Shown here one piece after another: positions 1-8,374 of a stretch of DNA of 64,000 nt. The translations under genes and the position numbers were made by a program. The notes below the pieces were generated by a model. The model worked only from the letters and a program-made list of their open reading frames with translations, was not told the origin of the DNA and did not search any database. Source of the stretch: Candidatus Ozemobacteraceae bacterium (GTDB lineage: Bacteria; Muiribacteriota; Ozemobacteria; Ozemobacterales; Ozemobacteraceae); contig DAOSOK010000022.1 in NCBI GenBank assembly GCA_035373905.1, positions 24,867 through 88,866 on the forward strand, written 5' to 3'. The first letter of the stretch is position 1. The number at the start of each line of letters is the position of its first letter.

Positions 1-338
1 CAGGCTTTCGGGCAGATGATGGCCGTCATGGGGGTCCGGATTGCCGAGATCGCCTTCGCGTCGAGATGGTCGGCGTGACCGTGCGTGACGAGGATGAGAT
101 CGGCCTTGGGCAGTGTGGAGTAGTCCGCGAGAGAACTATAAGGATCGATATGTATCGTTTTTCCGGCAAAACGAAGCATCAGGGTGCCGTGGCCGACGAA
201 GGTGATGTCGAGACTGCCGGCCGACGTCACGAGCGTGTCGGATGCCGGGGTTGCCGGCGAAACTGCCTGAGCCATGGCGGACACGTCGAGGCAGAATGTC
301 GTTGCGAGCAGGGCGATCAGAAGAATACGTGACGGCAT
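1..338 (-). CDS. MBL-fold metallohydrolase, exported (partial, runs off the window start)
   Basis: The reading frame starts at the ATG complementary to 336-338, with an upstream GGAGG ribosome site, and is still open at base 1, so the C-terminus lies outside the window. The first 25 or so residues form a signal peptide (basic start, hydrophobic core, then an Ala-rich cleavage region). After this comes a beta-strand-rich section and the motif THGHADHLD at about residues 86-94, which is the HxHxDH zinc-binding signature of the metallo-beta-lactamase fold. The early GHGTLMLRF stretch resembles UPF0173-type hydrolases. The substrate cannot be told. Only 112 residues are visible. Confidence 0.85.
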   Translation of the reverse strand, partial: MPSRILLIALLATTFCLDVSAMAQAVSPATPASDTLVTSAGSLDITFVGHGTLMLRFAGKTIHIDPYSSLADYSTLPKADLILVTHGHADHLDAKAISAIRTPMTAIICPKA

Positions 339-401
339 ACAATCCTCCCGTAGAGGCGGAATTTCTTCCGGAGCGTCTCTCCGACGCTCCGAATCGCAGG
401 G

Positions 402-1241
402 TCAGCCCTTGGTGGAGATCGTGGGTGAGTCGGGCGACGAGGGTTTCAGATCGCCGCTCGCGGTATAGTTGACGGTATTTCCGGAGCCGGCGCGTCTGAG
501 CGATCCGACTTGAAGGGACATCTCCTGACGGTAGGCGACGATTTTTTCCATGACGCCGCCTGCCGCGAGTTTCTCGGGAGCGATGCCGTTGGTCACGAAC
601 TCCTCGAGCCCGGAAAAAACCAGTGAGTGGGTCCGGCCGATGCCGGCTTCGATCTCCTCCGGCAGGTTCCCGAGAATGCCTCTGGCCTGGGCGAACCCCG
701 CTTCAATGGCGCTCCCTATAAAATCGGCGAACTTCCTGCGACCGGATTCGACGTTCCCTTCTGCCTGGCCCATGCTGCTGAGCCCGAAAAAACTGAGGGC
801 CACGTCCAGAATACGCTCTGCGGTTCGCTCGGGGGAAAAATACTCCTGAAGCTGGGTGAGGGCGTCTTTCTCCGCCTGTTCCGCCGGTTCCTTCGCTTCC
901 CCGGTTTCACTCCGGTTTTCGGGATCGGGGCCGATCTCGCGGCCGGAGACCTTTTGAAGAAACTCGTAACTTCCCTTGATCGAAAACGTTTCCTGCGACG
1001 TGACCGCGCCCTCGGCGGTGTTGAGCGACCTGATGACCTGGTAGCTCAACTCGAACTGGGATTTCGCCCATTGGAGCTTCCTGCGTGAATCGTCAGACAG
1101 CTGCAACTGATCGGCATTCAGGCCGCTCAGAAGCGCCGACAGGCTCGCGGGGGCCTTCTTCCCTGTCGGTTTCCCCGCATCCAGCGACGAAAGAAGCGTT
1201 GCAGCGTTCTGAAGGGATGTGCCCTCGATCTTCTCACTCAT
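402..1241 (-). CDS. DUF5610 domain protein
   Basis: This is a 279-residue soluble protein with no signal peptide. The middle section, about residues 130-225, has the pattern of the DUF5610 family: LQEYFSPERTAERI, then FFG, then an alternating helical stretch ending in GIGRTHSLV. The N-terminal 120 residues are polar and helical. The ATG is preceded by an excellent AGGAGGAGG ribosome site. DUF5610 proteins have no established function. The gene is transcribed divergently from the acid phosphatase, across a gap of 271 bases that holds promoters but no other gene. Confidence 0.7.
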   Translation of the reverse strand: MSEKIEGTSLQNAATLLSSLDAGKPTGKKAPASLSALLSGLNADQLQLSDDSRRKLQWAKSQFELSYQVIRSLNTAEGAVTSQETFSIKGSYEFLQKVSGREIGPDPENRSETGEAKEPAEQAEKDALTQLQEYFSPERTAERILDVALSFFGLSSMGQAEGNVESGRRKFADFIGSAIEAGFAQARGILGNLPEEIEAGIGRTHSLVFSGLEEFVTNGIAPEKLAAGGVMEKIVAYRQEMSLQVGSLRRAGSGNTVNYTASGDLKPSSPDSPTISTKG

Positions 1242-1425
1242 GGATCCTCCTCCTGTAACTCTCTCCGGCTATTATACACCCTCCGGAAACATGCCACACT
1301 GGGGCAATTTCTGGGGTTCGCGCCTCGCGTCCGTCACGGCGTCTTCAAGGGCGTTTCGGGAAACGCTCCGACGCTGGCGCATATCATCCAATGTCGGCGG
1401 ACGATGCGTGACGGGGAAAAATACG

Positions 1426-1434
1426 TGGTAGAAT
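1426..1434 (+). promoter_or_regulatory. Extended -10 promoter of the acid phosphatase gene
   Basis: TGGTAGAAT matches an extended -10 (TGn followed by a TATAAT-like hexamer), about 80 bases before the ATG at 1513. No good -35 is seen. The same TGGTANNAT pattern lies before several other genes in this window. Confidence 0.45.
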
Positions 1435-1512
1435 CGCGACGTTCACCGTGGGGCGATCTATTGCCGGTTTCGAAAAAAACATCGAAACAACTCAGAAGCC
1501 GAGAGGTGCATC

Positions 1513-2592
1513 GTGAAATTCAGGAAGTATTCGTTCTGGGCGCTGTTTGCCGTTCTGCTGGTCGTCTCCGCTGCCGCGGCGGAAAACCGTCTGATATTCG
1601 CCGTCAGCCTCATCAGGCACGGCGATCGTGCGCCCTATGCTGCCATGAACAGCACGACCGTCACTTATGAGTGGCCTGACGGCATCGGGGAGTTGACCCC
1701 CGAGGGCATGAACCAGGAATATCAGCTCGGAAAACGATTCAGAGAGCGTTACGTCGACACGTTCAAACTGCTTCCGCCGACCTACAGGCCGAATTCCCTG
1801 TATGTCCTGTCGACGAGCGCGAACAGGACGGTCATGAGCGCCCAGTCGTTCCTCGCCGGCCTGTATCCGGACGGGACGGGACCGCGTCTGGGGAACGGGT
1901 TCCGCGCCCTTCCGAACCTGCGCCAGCCCGTGCCGGTCATGACGATTCCACGGGGTGCCAAAAACATCATCAATCCCGAGCACGAGGACGCGGAAAAGGT
2001 GCATCAACTCATCGTCAAACACGGATTCACCCAGCCCGAATGGATCAGGAAAGAAAAGGAACTCGAGGCTGACTTCAAACGCTGGAGCAGGATTCTCGGC
2101 GTCGAGATCCGAAACCTGGAGGAGTTTCTCATCCCGGCCGACCACGTCTACTGCATGTCGGTTCATGGCGTTCCCATGCCGAAGGGGCTGACGAAAGCCG
2201 ACACGGAAAAGATCGTCAGGGAAAAAATGAGCGCCTGTGCGATCCGGTTCGTTCCGAAAGAGGTGGCGCGGCACATGGCGTCGGGATTCCTGACGAAACT
2301 TGATGCCGATATGCGCGCCGCCTCGGAGGGAAAACAAAAATATCAATGCTTATTATATATAGGTCACGACGATTCGATTCTCGGTCTCATGAGCGCCCTT
2401 GGTAAGCCGCTCGCAAACAATCCCGCCTACGCCTCCCACGTCGATTTCGAACTGTATCGCGACGGAGCGAACTGCACCGTGAAAACATTCTTCAACGGGA
2501 AGCCCGTTCCGCTCGCGGGTGACGGCAGGGAAACGCTCTCGTTGAAAGAGTTTTTGGAATATATCAAGCCGAACGTTGATCCCTGTCCGTGA
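1513..2592 (+). CDS. Histidine-type acid phosphatase (histidine phosphatase superfamily, branch 2), exported
   Basis: 359 residues. A signal peptide spans about residues 1-23 (hydrophobic core ending in AAAAE). The catalytic RHGDRAP motif is at residues 35-41, where His36 should be the phosphorylated nucleophile, and the proton-donor motif HD is at His285-Asp286 (GHDDSILG). These two motifs define the branch-2 histidine acid phosphatases (acid phosphatases, glucose-1-phosphatases, phytases), which hydrolyse phosphomonoesters in the periplasm or outside the cell. The exact substrate cannot be told. A short AT-rich run with rare TTA and ATA codons lies just before the HD motif (about 2350-2362). 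The next gene follows after 64 bases and may be co-transcribed. Confidence 0.9.
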   Translation: MKFRKYSFWALFAVLLVVSAAAAENRLIFAVSLIRHGDRAPYAAMNSTTVTYEWPDGIGELTPEGMNQEYQLGKRFRERYVDTFKLLPPTYRPNSLYVLSTSANRTVMSAQSFLAGLYPDGTGPRLGNGFRALPNLRQPVPVMTIPRGAKNIINPEHEDAEKVHQLIVKHGFTQPEWIRKEKELEADFKRWSRILGVEIRNLEEFLIPADHVYCMSVHGVPMPKGLTKADTEKIVREKMSACAIRFVPKEVARHMASGFLTKLDADMRAASEGKQKYQCLLYIGHDDSILGLMSALGKPLANNPAYASHVDFELYRDGANCTVKTFFNGKPVPLAGDGRETLSLKEFLEYIKPNVDPCP

Positions 2593-2656
2593 AAACGTCC
2601 GAAACGCCGGAAACATCCGAGCCCGAGGCTGGGCGGCGATCGCCGGGAGGATTCGA

Positions 2657-2926
2657 ATGCCTTCGAGATTCAAGGAACAAGCTCAGCGCCTGGAACAGGC
2701 GAAACTCGTCATGATGCGTGCCGCAGCGATCGCACCGGCCGAACTCAAGACGTGCATCGACGAGGTGACGGCGTTCGTGTGGGCGAAGAAGTTCCCCATG
2801 GCCGAGCTTCGCTGCCGGCAGAACATCGATGCGCTCGACCGGCAGCCCGAACTCAGGGATCTTCTCTGCACGATTTTTCCCGACTTCGACCGGTTCGTCG
2901 GGGTCCGGAAGGCGGCGCGGGGGTGA
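2657..2926 (+). CDS. Small hypothetical protein
   Basis: 89 residues from an ATG with a GGGAGG site 8 bases upstream; a longer frame from 2576 exists but would overlap the phosphatase gene and has no ribosome site. The protein is helical and charged, rich in Ala, Arg and Glu, with no signal peptide or membrane segment and three cysteines (CID, CRQ, CTI). No family was recognised. It is probably transcribed with the phosphatase gene upstream. Confidence 0.55.
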   Translation: MPSRFKEQAQRLEQAKLVMMRAAAIAPAELKTCIDEVTAFVWAKKFPMAELRCRQNIDALDRQPELRDLLCTIFPDFDRFVGVRKAARG

Positions 2927-2945
2927 AGACGGATCGCCGTTCCCT

Positions 2946-3129
2946 GACTCCTCGTCTCACACAAGGAACACGACGATCGCTTACATGCTCGATGCCGTTC
3001 GTGCTGAGCCTGCCGAAGCACGAGTGCTCTCGCCCTTCGACAGGCTCTGGGCGAACAGGGGGCGCGCCGATGCGGATATACTATATATTGAATGCGATAC
3101 TAGACGCCCGCTCTATGAGACGCATGCTC
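2946..3129. repeat. MITE-like repeat element, copy A
   Basis: This element is bounded by imperfect terminal inverted repeats whose core is CGTCTCACA on the left (2954-2961) and TATGAGACG on the right (3114-3122). Inside lie a REP-like arm, GTTCGTGCTGAGCCTGCCGA at about 2998-3017, and its inverted partner, ending in GGGCGAAC near 3056. The left 110 bases closely match the copy at 60662-60839. It has no coding capacity and fills most of the gap (2927-3210) between two genes. Confidence 0.7.
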
Positions 3130-3210
3130 GTTTCTCCCGCCATACCCAGAGGGCCCTGCACGAGCATGTGAGGGTTTCTCCCGGTAAATACGAATGCCGG
3201 GGAACAGGGA

Positions 3211-3975
3211 TTACTGGGGAAGGATCGTGACCGGCTGGGAGGAAATGCAGTAATTCGGGGGGTTCGCGAGGTCCTGGAGGGTGTTGTGGCCGGCTTTGAC
3301 GGTGATCTTGTGGCTTCCGATCAGGAACAGGTCGCGGGAGTTGTTCTTGACCTTGAGAATCAGCGTCTTCGAAGCCACGATTTTCACGTCCGCCGCGGTC
3401 GCTTCGACAACGGCCGAAATATCGCTCTTGTTATCGACGGTTCCGGTCGAGATCTGGAAGCATTTGTCGAGAGTTGCCTGACAGGCCCCGGTGAAAAAAT
3501 CTGAGGCGCCGGTTGCCGACATCTTTCGGCTGAAGACGAGGTGGAGCTCGTCGTTGACGTTCTGCGCATCGACGGCGCCGGAGTTATTCTTGTCGAGCCA
3601 CTTCACCTGGACGAGCGTCAGCGGAGGAAGATAGGAAAAATAGATATTGTCTTCGGCGCTTGACACGGACCTGTCGGGACCGCCGGAGACAACGGTGCCT
3701 GACTCCGTCGAAACGGCATAGGTTTTGCCCCACGGGTCGATCGGCGCCTTGTTCAGATATCGGCCGGTAAGAAGCGAAACGCTGTCCGAATTGTACGGGC
3801 CTTCCCGGGTTTCATAGACCATCAGCGCGCGGGCGATTTCCTCGAGGTCGGTTTTGGCCTTGGCGATGCGCGCCTCTTCGACGTAGGACTGAACGTAGGG
3901 CAGTGCGGCGCTGGCCAGGATCGCCAGGATCGATATGACGACCAGCAACTCGATCAGCGTGAAACCGCGTTTCAT
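3211..3975 (-). CDS. Type II/IV pseudopilin-like protein with prepilin N-terminus
   Basis: 254 residues, starting at the ATG complementary to 3973-3975 behind an AAGGAG site. The N-terminus MKRG-FTLIELLVVISILAI is a class III prepilin leader: prepilin peptidase would cut after Gly4, and Glu5 of the mature protein is present. The next 90 residues follow the GspG/major pseudopilin plan (helix, then a segment with DPWGK). The C-terminal 150 residues are an extra beta-rich domain not found in GspG, with several Cys residues. The gene is alone, with no secretion ATPase or secretin nearby. It may be a minor pilin or surface protein that uses the pilus machinery. Confidence 0.85.
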   Translation of the reverse strand: MKRGFTLIELLVVISILAILASAALPYVQSYVEEARIAKAKTDLEEIARALMVYETREGPYNSDSVSLLTGRYLNKAPIDPWGKTYAVSTESGTVVSGGPDRSVSSAEDNIYFSYLPPLTLVQVKWLDKNNSGAVDAQNVNDELHLVFSRKMSATGASDFFTGACQATLDKCFQISTGTVDNKSDISAVVEATAADVKIVASKTLILKVKNNSRDLFLIGSHKITVKAGHNTLQDLANPPNYCISSQPVTILPQ

Positions 3976-4107
3976 AGAGGAGTTCTCCTTCCCTTTTCCG
4001 GTGTGCGTTCTATGGGAGTCTGACCGGCGGGCTGTATGGGAAATGCGAGGGCATTCGTCCAAAAGGAACGGGTTGCCGGGAAATGGGGCGAAATCCTCCC
4101 CACATCC

Positions 4108-4116
4108 ATTGTACCA
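4108..4116 (-). promoter_or_regulatory. Extended -10 promoter of the pseudopilin gene
   Basis: On the minus strand this reads TGGTACAAT, an extended -10 element about 130 bases upstream of the pseudopilin ATG. No clear -35 is seen. Confidence 0.35.
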
Positions 4117-4212
4117 CATGCGGAAAGAAACCGATACGTTCACGAATTGCAGAATGCCCGAGTGTTCTCGTCGTCGATGCGGCCGCGATACATACGTAAA
4201 GGAATAGAATGC

Positions 4213-5256
4213 TCAGGGCCGGGGGATCATCGGGCGGACGGCGTTCCATACGTCCTGAACCGACTGGAAGTCGGCATCTTTGGCGGGCGCGAACGTCTGT
4301 CGCAGAGGCTCGGCGGCGCCCGAGGCGGTGCATTTCAGCAGAGCTTCCAAAAAGCGCTCGCGCAGGTTGACGGGGCAGTCTTTCCGGCAGACGAGCACGT
4401 CGGAAGGAACTTCGTCGGTCTTGCCCAGGACAAGAATGCGGTTGAGCTGCTTCGGGTCGCCGATCGTTTTCAACGTAGCCTCGAGGCAGACCCCGACGTC
4501 GATTTTCCCGTCGAGAACCGCGCCGAGGATTGCGTCGTGTCTCTTGAGGAAGAGAACCTTGCATGCTTTGTGCGGGTCGATCTTGAGGCGTTTCAGGAGA
4601 TACAGCGGATACAGATAGCCGCTGGCGGATTCGGGATCGACGAAACCGACGGTTTTTCCGCGAATGTCGTCGAGACCGAGAACGCGACCGTTGTTCAGGG
4701 TAATGAAAACGCCCCGATATGCCGTGCCGCCCGGATGTCGTGCCTTCGCGATCGGCATCAGGTCTCCCTTTTCGTTGGCGATGACGTACGCCATCGGGCC
4801 CACCCAGGCAAAATCGATCTTACCGCGGATGAGGGCGGCCAGAACGCTGGTGTAGTCCTGGCCCGTCACAAGGCGGACCTCTTTCACCCCCATCTCCTTT
4901 TTCAGAAACGCGAAAAGCGTGCTGACGTGGTGCATCATTTCCGAAAGGCTCAGATATGGTGGCCGACCGATCAGGACCGATTTCTGATCCAGCTGGATTG
5001 GTGGCTGCGGAACCACGGGCGGGGGCGGAGGCGGCTGGGGCGGTTCCGTCTCAGGCGAGCCGGGGGATGATGCCTCGTCATCGGTTTGATACCAGGAATC
5101 GTCTTCATCCGTGTATCCTTGGTAATTCGTGTTCGCATAGGGATCGTCCGAACGCACGGGGGGGAAGTCCTGACTCTCCGCGAATCCCACGTTCACGCTG
5201 AAAACGAGGAGGAGTGCGAAGAGCAGGCATGTGCCGGACGATCTGAACATCTTCAT
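4213..5256 (-). CDS. PhnD-like periplasmic phosphate/phosphonate-type binding protein
   Basis: 347 residues from the ATG at 5254-5256, chosen because GGAG stands 8 bases upstream; an ATG six codons earlier has no such site. A signal peptide covers about residues 1-25. A low-complexity acidic and then proline-rich linker (about residues 60-90) precedes a PhnD/SsuA-type periplasmic binding fold. The landmarks are the start of that fold (PPYLSLSEMMHHV), DYTSVLAALIRGKIDFAWVG, the hinge strand GKTVGFVDPESASGYLYP, and GAVLDGKIDVGV. Such proteins bind small oxyanions or amines for ABC importers, or act as sensor partners. No permease or ATPase genes are adjacent, so transport is unproven. Confidence 0.8.
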   Translation of the reverse strand: MKMFRSSGTCLLFALLLVFSVNVGFAESQDFPPVRSDDPYANTNYQGYTDEDDSWYQTDDEASSPGSPETEPPQPPPPPPVVPQPPIQLDQKSVLIGRPPYLSLSEMMHHVSTLFAFLKKEMGVKEVRLVTGQDYTSVLAALIRGKIDFAWVGPMAYVIANEKGDLMPIAKARHPGGTAYRGVFITLNNGRVLGLDDIRGKTVGFVDPESASGYLYPLYLLKRLKIDPHKACKVLFLKRHDAILGAVLDGKIDVGVCLEATLKTIGDPKQLNRILVLGKTDEVPSDVLVCRKDCPVNLRERFLEALLKCTASGAAEPLRQTFAPAKDADFQSVQDVWNAVRPMIPRP

Positions 5257-5396
5257 GGCGGACTCCGTTTGCAAAAGGTGTTTCTTCTGTTGTAGACAAA
5301 GAACCCTCGCAGGTCAAGCCTCCCGGGGAATATCCCGGACGGACTGCGAGACGAAACAATCGGCACGGACGCGGTATCCGGAAGGAGATTCATTCG

Positions 5397-6380
5397 ATGC
5401 AGAAGACACGTATTGGAATTCTTGGCTACGGCAACCTCGGAAAAGGCGTTGAGTTCGCGATCCGGCAGAACCCCGACATGGAACTCACGGCCGTCTTCAC
5501 GCGCCGGGCCCCCGAAACCCTCAGGATTGCGACTCCGGGCGTGAACGTCTACGGAGCCGACATGATGGAACGGATGCGGGGTTCCATTGACGTGCTGATC
5601 CTGTGCGGCGGAAGCGCGACCGACCTCCCGGAGCAGGGGCCGGCATGTGCCGCCCTGTTCAACACCGTCGACAGCTTCGACACTCACGCCAAGATTCCCG
5701 AATACTTCGCCGCCGTCGACAGGGCCGCGCGCAGCGGCAGCAACGTCGCGATCATTTCCGTCGGCTGGGATCCCGGCATGTTCTCTCTCAATCGACTGTA
5801 TGCGAACTGCATTCTGCCTGAAGGGAAGGATTACACCTTCTGGGGCGAGGGTATCAGCCAGGGCCACTCCGACGCGATCAGGCGCATCGAGGGTGTCGTG
5901 GACGGGAAACAATACACGATCCCCGTTCCCGATGCTCTCGAAGCCGTGCGGGGCGGCGGGAGCCCGGACCTCACCCCCCGCCAGAGCCATACGAGACACT
6001 GCTTTGTGGTCGCCGAGCCCGGAGCGGACAAGGCGCGCATCGAGCGGGAAATCAGGACGATGCCGAATTATTTCTCAGATTATAATACCACCGTGAATTT
6101 CGTGACCCAGGAGGAGCTTGACCGCGACCACGGCCGCATGCCGCACGGAGGCTTCGTTCTCAGGCGGGGCACCACCGGATCCGGCACGAACCACCTGATC
6201 GAGTATTCCCTGAAACTCGACTCGAACCCGGAATTCACGGCGAACGTCCTCGTCGCCTACGCCCGGGCCGCCAATCGGCTCGCTTCGGGAAAAGCCGTCG
6301 GCGCAAAAACCGTGTTCGACATTCCTCCGGCCTGGCTGTCTCCGAAAACCGACGAAGAACTCCGAAAAACCATGCTCTGA
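5397..6380 (+). CDS. ddh: meso-Diaminopimelate D-dehydrogenase
   Basis: 327 residues, the usual length for the family. The N-terminal dinucleotide-binding motif is GYGNLGKG (residues 10-17). It is followed by the family blocks GSATDLPEQGPA, STGWDPGMFS-type (SVGWDPGMFSLNR), FWGEGISQGHSDA, RTMPNYF and MPHGG, which match corynebacterial Ddh closely. The enzyme makes meso-diaminopimelate in one step from tetrahydrodipicolinate (as L-2-amino-6-oxopimelate), ammonia and NADPH, for lysine and peptidoglycan. A strong AAGGAG site lies about 10 bases before the ATG. It is a single gene, separated from the hyd genes by about 200 bases that hold a promoter. Confidence 0.95.
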   Translation: MQKTRIGILGYGNLGKGVEFAIRQNPDMELTAVFTRRAPETLRIATPGVNVYGADMMERMRGSIDVLILCGGSATDLPEQGPACAALFNTVDSFDTHAKIPEYFAAVDRAARSGSNVAIISVGWDPGMFSLNRLYANCILPEGKDYTFWGEGISQGHSDAIRRIEGVVDGKQYTIPVPDALEAVRGGGSPDLTPRQSHTRHCFVVAEPGADKARIEREIRTMPNYFSDYNTTVNFVTQEELDRDHGRMPHGGFVLRRGTTGSGTNHLIEYSLKLDSNPEFTANVLVAYARAANRLASGKAVGAKTVFDIPPAWLSPKTDEELRKTML

Positions 6381-6431
6381 CCGCGGGCGGTGCGCGTGCT
6401 CCGCTTCCAACTTCTCTTTCGGGAAGGATTG

Positions 6432-6440
6432 TGATATAAT
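6432..6440 (+). promoter_or_regulatory. Extended -10 promoter for the TM1266-like/hydG operon
   Basis: TGATATAAT is a perfect TGn-TATAAT extended -10, in the gap between ddh and the TM1266-like gene. It lies 138 bases before the GTG start at 6579. The -35 region is weak. Confidence 0.5.
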
Positions 6441-6578
6441 TAACATAGTTCTCTGAGAACGAGGTTTCGACCGGGTTCGAAGAGCGCATGGCCTCTGACA
6501 ACGTTCTGAAGCATTCATGCCAAGACGGGGTTGCTCCGGCTTCTCTTTTCCCGTTCTGGCGCCAGGAAAGGGTGGAAC

Positions 6579-6833
6579 GTGGAAAACAGGATCGCGTTGA
6601 TAGGCATCATCGTCGAAAACCCGGAGATCACCGACCGGCTCAATCAGATTTTACATGATTGTCGCCAGTACATCGTCGGCCGCATGGGGATTCCCTACGC
6701 CAAGCAGAACATCGGGATCATCAGCGTCGTCATCGACGCCCCCAATACGATCATCAGTGCGCTTTCCGGCAAACTCGGCCTGCTGGAGGGCATCAGCGTC
6801 AAGACCGTCTATTCGAAAAAGCGAGGAGAATAG
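6579..6833 (+). CDS. TM1266-family iron-only hydrogenase system putative regulator
   Basis: 84 residues, starting at GTG 6579 with a GGAAAGGG site just upstream; the longer frame from 6531 has no support. The sequence VENRIALIGIIVENPE, then NQILHDCRQYIVGRMGIPY and GIISVVIDAP, is typical of the TM1266-like ACT/NikR-C-fold proteins commonly encoded beside hydEFG genes and annotated as hydrogenase-system regulators. The ligand and target are unknown. It ends 3 bases before hydG, so the two are co-transcribed and probably translationally coupled. Confidence 0.85.
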   Translation: MENRIALIGIIVENPEITDRLNQILHDCRQYIVGRMGIPYAKQNIGIISVVIDAPNTIISALSGKLGLLEGISVKTVYSKKRGE

Positions 6834-6836
6834 AAC

Positions 6837-8255
6837 ATGTACGATCCCCGATCGCTTCGTGCCGCCGAGTTCATCGATGATGCGGAAATAAGGGAGACCC
6901 TGGAGTTCGCGGCGAAGAACAAGAGCAATCGCCCGCTGATCGAAGCCCTGATCGAGAAGGCGCGCGCCTGCAAGGGGCTCTCCCATCGCGATGCCGCCAT
7001 CCTGCTCGAGTGCGACCTGCCCGACGCGAACGAGAAACTGTTCGCCCTGGCCCGCGAGATCAAGCAGAAGATCTACGGCAACCGCATCGTCATGTTCGCC
7101 CCGCTCTACCTGTCGAATTACTGCGTCAACGGCTGCGTCTACTGACCGTATCACTGCTCGAACCGGCACATCACCCGGAAAAAACTCACCCAGGAAGAGA
7201 TCAAAAACGAGGTGATCGCCCTCCAGGATATCGGTCACAAGCGCCTCGCGCTCGAAACCGGCGAGGATCCCGTCAACAATCCCATCGAATATGTACTCGA
7301 TAGTATAAAAACGATCTACGGGATCAGGCACAAGAATGGCGCCATCCGCCGCGTGAACGTGAACATCGCGGCGACCACCGTCGAGAACTACGCGAAACTG
7401 AAGGCCGCCGGCATCGGCACGTATATCCTGTTCCAGGAGACCTACCACCGGGAAACCTACGAGAAGCTCCATCCGACCGGCCCCAAGCATGACTACGCAT
7501 GGCATACCGAGGCGATGGACCGCGCGATGGACGGCGGCATCGACGACGTCGGTTGCGGTGTCCTGTTCGGGCTGAACCTGTACCGCTACGACTTCGTCGG
7601 GCTGCTCATGCACGCCGAGCACCTCGAGGCGGCCAAGGGCGTCGGGCCGCACACCATCAGCGTGCCGAGAATCTGCCCCGCCGACGACATCTCGCCGAAC
7701 GCCTTCTCCAACGCGATCGACGACGACACGTTCGCCAAGATCGTCGCGATGCTGCGCATCGCCGTTCCCTACACCGGCCTGATCGTCTCGACCCGAGAAT
7801 CGCGCGCATCACGGGAGCGGGTGCTCGACCTGGGCGTTTCCCAGCTCAGCGGCGGCTCGAAGACCAGCGTCGGGGGATACGCCGCCCCCGAACCGGAGGC
7901 CGAGAACTCCGCCCAGTTCGAGGTGAGCGACACCCGGCCGCTCGATGAGGTCGTGAACTGGCTGTTGTCCCTGGGCTATATCCCGAGCTTCTGCACCGCC
8001 TGCTATCGCGAGGGCCGCACCGGCGACCGGTTCATGAGGCTGGCGAAATCGGGCAGCATCGCGAACTGCTGCCAGCCGAACGCCCTGATGACGCTGAAGG
8101 AGTATCTCGAGGACTATGCTTCCCCGGACACCCGCGCCAAAGGAGAAAAGGTCATTGCCGAGGAACTCAAACGCATTCCCGCGGAGAAGGTTCGCCGCAT
8201 CGCCGGGGAGTATCTTGCCTCGATCCATCTCGGGAAGCGCGACTTCCGCTTTTGA
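6837..8255 (+). CDS. hydG: [FeFe]-hydrogenase maturase HydG (tyrosine lyase) with an in-frame TGA at the third radical-SAM cysteine; candidate selenoprotein
   Basis: HydG is a radical-SAM enzyme that splits tyrosine to p-cresol, CO and cyanide and builds the Fe(CO)2CN synthon of the H-cluster. The reading frame is 472 residues if the TGA at 7143-7145 (codon 103) is read through. Before it lies NYCVNGCVY (Cys96, Cys100), and after it PYHCSN continues in the same frame, so the TGA stands exactly at the third ligand of CX3CX2C. The C-terminal second-cluster motif CX2CX22C is intact (Cys386, Cys389, Cys412), and GEDP at about 140 is the SAM-binding region. The numbering matches clostridial HydG with no indel. 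The most economical readings are selenocysteine insertion or a single C-to-A nonsense change. TGA serves as an ordinary stop in neighbouring genes and at the end of this one. HydE, HydF and the hydrogenase are not in the window. Confidence 0.93.
7143..7168 (+). promoter_or_regulatory. Candidate selenocysteine TGA codon with possible weak bacterial SECIS hairpin
   Basis: The TGA is at 7143-7145. The best mini-hairpin downstream pairs TGCT (7155-7158) with GGCA (7165-7168), including one G-U pair, around the six-base loop CGAACC. That puts a G at the second loop position, as bacterial SECIS elements require. The stem is short and the loop is slightly closer to the TGA than in known elements, so this supports the idea only weakly. 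Sequence folding alone cannot decide it. Confidence 0.3.
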
Positions 8256-8293
8256 CATTCCGCAAATAGGCAGTATGCCGGCGGGAAGGATGC

Positions 8294-8302
8294 TGGTATA
8301 AT
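8294..8302 (+). promoter_or_regulatory. Extended -10 promoter of the M49 peptidase gene
   Basis: TGGTATAAT, a perfect extended -10, lies 73 bases before the ATG at 8375 in the gap after hydG. A TTGACA hexamer at 8252-8257 overlaps the hydG stop codon and is too distant to be its -35. Confidence 0.5.
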
Positions 8303-8374
8303 CCCTCCGTGCCGCCATGCCGCGGGGTCGGATTCGGCCCGCGGCGCATCTCGGGGCGGAAGGAAGGAACAGGA

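Noticed and set aside
7143..7145. A frameshift or ordinary gene end at the hydG TGA
   Set aside because: There is no shift: the same frame continues for 369 further conserved codons, and the protein length and cysteine numbering match HydG without indel. Two separate genes would split one radical-SAM motif.
7143..7145. Genome-wide reassignment of TGA to an amino acid
   Set aside because: Many genes here, including ddh and hydG itself, end in TGA with unrelated sequence after it.
8252..8257. TTGACA as the -35 of the M49 promoter
   Set aside because: It is 39 bases from the TATAAT at 8297, far outside the normal 16-18, and overlaps the hydG stop codon.
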